Positions 62,212 through 64,000 of a stretch of DNA of 64,000 nucleotides are shown one piece after another. The position numbers were made by a program, and so were the translations under genes. The notes beneath the pieces are model-generated. The model was given only the letters and a program-made list of their open reading frames with translations. It was not told the origin of the DNA and ran no database searches. Source of the stretch: Arachis hypogaea (Eukaryota; Streptophyta; Magnoliopsida; Fabales; Fabaceae); assembly GCF_003086295.3 (NCBI RefSeq), contig NC_092045.1, forward strand, positions 91,402,693 through 91,466,692. Reading direction: 5' to 3'. The first letter of the stretch is position 1, and each line of letters begins with the position of its first letter.

Positions 62212-64000
62212 TCACTGGGAAGGTAAAGGAGAACCACCAAGAAGGGAGCTCGGATCTGCATCAGGAGGAGTCAGAGCGGGGTCTTCAGCAGCAGGAGCTG
62301 GAACCTTTGCAGAACTCCGCAGGTATCCATCTTGTTGCTCCTCACGAGGAGGAGATATAATTAACCTCTGCCCGCGAGTCTTCAGTTCGGAGTCCGACTC
62401 AGGGCGGGGAGGAGAAATATTAGCCCCGTTTACAACAATACTGTCAGGATTTAGAGGAGAAAGGTCCAGATCAGGAGCGATCACTCCGACTTGCTCTTTA
62501 AAAATCCTACAGGCTTCCTCCGAGCTCTCATCCACGGAGTTCTCCAAATCCTGATAAGCCTCCCGACCTCTTGCCAGCTCCCGCTTTAAATCAAGGTTCT
62601 CCCCAAAGAGCCTGACATAGTTCTGCTCCGCCTTCTCTTTAAGGCCCTCCGCCATGGCACACTGGCCCATCAACCTCTTCTCCTTTTCCTGAAGTCGGGT
62701 TCGTTCCTCCTTTAGCCTGGTGACCTCCTCCTAGAGCCTCTTCTCTTCCTCCTAATAGAGACAATCCTCCCCTCCAACTCTTCAACCTTTTGGGTAGCGC
62801 CCAAAGAGCTAAGGGGAGTTTTGTCCAAAATATCAAGAAGTTTTGTGCATACCCCAGCATCCCGAACACTCCCCTAAACCATAATTTTAAGATGGTTTCG
62901 AATGGAAGCATCGTCCATACTAATTTGAGTATGGGGAAATATGTGATTCCGAACGAATTTGGGACCATCAAAATTAGATTCCCTAGAAGAAAAGCCAGAT
63001 CCCGAGGTCTTGCCCTTCTTCTTCTCGGGTTCAGGGGAAGGTCGGACTGGGGGAATGGGAAGAGGAAGAGAAGAGGCAGAGGCAGAGGTTACCATGATGG
63101 GGCGAGAAGAGGTTCCCAAATCACGAGGAGGAGGAGGAGGAGCGCCAGTGGCTCTTGCAGCGTCAGCCCGCCCGAGCCTTTCTCCTGGCATCTTGAACTT
63201 TCTAGTGAGCAGCACTTGAACTATCCTTCACCATCTCTGAAAAGAAGAAGAAAAACAAAGTAATTAGTCTATAAGTCGGAAAAAGCATCACAAGTCGGAA
63301 ACCACATAATTCGACAACAAAAGACTACCTAGCTGGGTTTGTACGAAAACAGGGGAACCCAAAAGAAATTTCTTTGTGTCCAAATGGGTTGCCCTCGCCT
63401 AAGCATCTCAGAAAAATCCAACGATAGCCTCCTCTATCTCATCCAGATCCTCCAGGCCATATTTCTCTACAGGAGAGGCCTCTAACCAATAGAGAGGAAA
63501 TCGGGGGTTGGAGTTCTCATCAAGAAAAAAGGGATGGTAACCCGCTACGGCTTGGACTTTGAAGAAAAAATTCTTGAAATCGTGAAAAAGAATCGTGAAA
63601 AATAGAAAAAACTTTCCGACCTTGAATGGCCCGGAAAGAAATCCACTGTTGCTTATTATTTTGCCTACTATAGGGCTTGGTCATATGAAAGAGGTAGAAG
63701 AAGATCTTTAAAGAGGTCAAAAAATCTAGCTCTCGACTAACAAGTTGATAAATTTTCAAGAAACCCCAAGAGTTGGGGTGGAGTTGGGTAGGAGCAACTC
63801 GGAAATGGGACAGCACGCTCATTTCAAAGTGAGAAAAAGGCAGAAGAACCCCCAGATGGGTAAAGAAACAATCATACATAAAAAAGAAATGAGGGTCAGC
63901 ATCAACAGCCTTCCCAAAACAAACCCGGTCTTTAGGACCCGGGGCTATCAACTCATACTTGGGCTCGTCATCATCGGAACCACAAATCCTATGGTGAGTA
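62212..64000 (-). pseudogene. Spliced antisense gene of the Tat element (gypsy-type 'transposase_28'-like N-terminus, coiled-coil C-terminus), partial
   Basis: Read on the minus strand from the window end: DDEPKYELIAPGPKDRV, then FFMYDCFFTHLGVLLPFSHF, VLSHFRVAPTQLHPNSWGFL and, after a frameshift in a T run near 63,565, an acidic stretch (GLEDLDEIEEAIVGFF) with stops. This order matches what Pfam calls a putative gypsy-type transposon domain (recall). An intron of about 90 bp (donor near 63,330, acceptor TTTTCAG near 63,243) leads to a Pro/Ser-rich linker (63,200-63,000) and an acidic coiled-coil C-terminus (62,673-62,212, EGLKEKAEQNYVRLFGENLD). It is transcribed against pol, so it is not part of the gag-pol mRNA. 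Function unknown. The 5' end lies outside the window. Confidence 0.7.

Overview
This is plant nuclear DNA, almost certainly from a legume and most probably Arachis (peanut or a wild relative). The evidence is spliced plant genes with GT-AG introns, AT-rich intergenic DNA, and LTR retrotransposon families whose ends I recognise as peanut-type (TGATGAACGG, TGATACACC and TGATGCG starts, and GC-rich ACGCGT-rich tracts inside LTRs). The genus call rests on recall of those families, not on a search. Only two host genes look intact; the rest is nested transposable elements and decayed gene fragments.

Layout. 1-10.6 kb is a pile of LTR elements: a minus-strand LTR (1-1599) inside the 3' part of a plus-strand element whose LTR is 2918-4213; then a near-palindromic tandem array (4.2-5.16 kb) attached to an LTR promoter (5.2-6.2 kb); then a 5' LTR, tRNA-Asp primer-binding site and decayed non-autonomous ORF on the minus strand (6.6-10.58 kb). 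10.6-14.5 kb holds a MULE-like foldback with a dying GRF zinc-finger gene, a nested MITE, another foldback and a PPR pseudogene. 15.68-23.78 kb is a complete 16-exon phosphatidylinositol 4-kinase beta gene (1098 aa). 24-29.6 kb has small repeats, a COP1-like RING fragment, a 558-bp foldback and a decayed transposon ORF.

29,631-34,071 is a complete-ended MULE: 196-bp inverted repeats, a perfect 9-bp target duplication, an apparently intact GRF zinc-finger/transmembrane gene, and a broken transposase. 34-46 kb is LTR sequence, including a probable 4.3-kb solo LTR, plus an LRR-receptor-kinase fragment and a SMAX1-like (D53 type) fragment. 47-49.1 kb has two foldbacks. 49.3-50.4 kb is the intact 3-exon plastid ribosomal protein L27 gene. 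52.5-54.1 kb is an O-methyltransferase pseudogene with a SINE in its intron (13-bp target duplication). 55-64 kb is a decayed Tat-lineage Ty3/gypsy element with gag, protease, RT, two RNase H domains and integrase. A 500-bp solo LTR interrupts its RT (5-bp target duplication), and a spliced antisense ORF lies downstream of pol.

The two intact genes are unrelated: one makes PI4P for Golgi/endosomal traffic, the other is a plastid 50S subunit protein. Nothing suggests an operon or cluster. The most unusual material is the MULE pair sharing the GRF zinc-finger cargo and the Tat element with its antisense gene.
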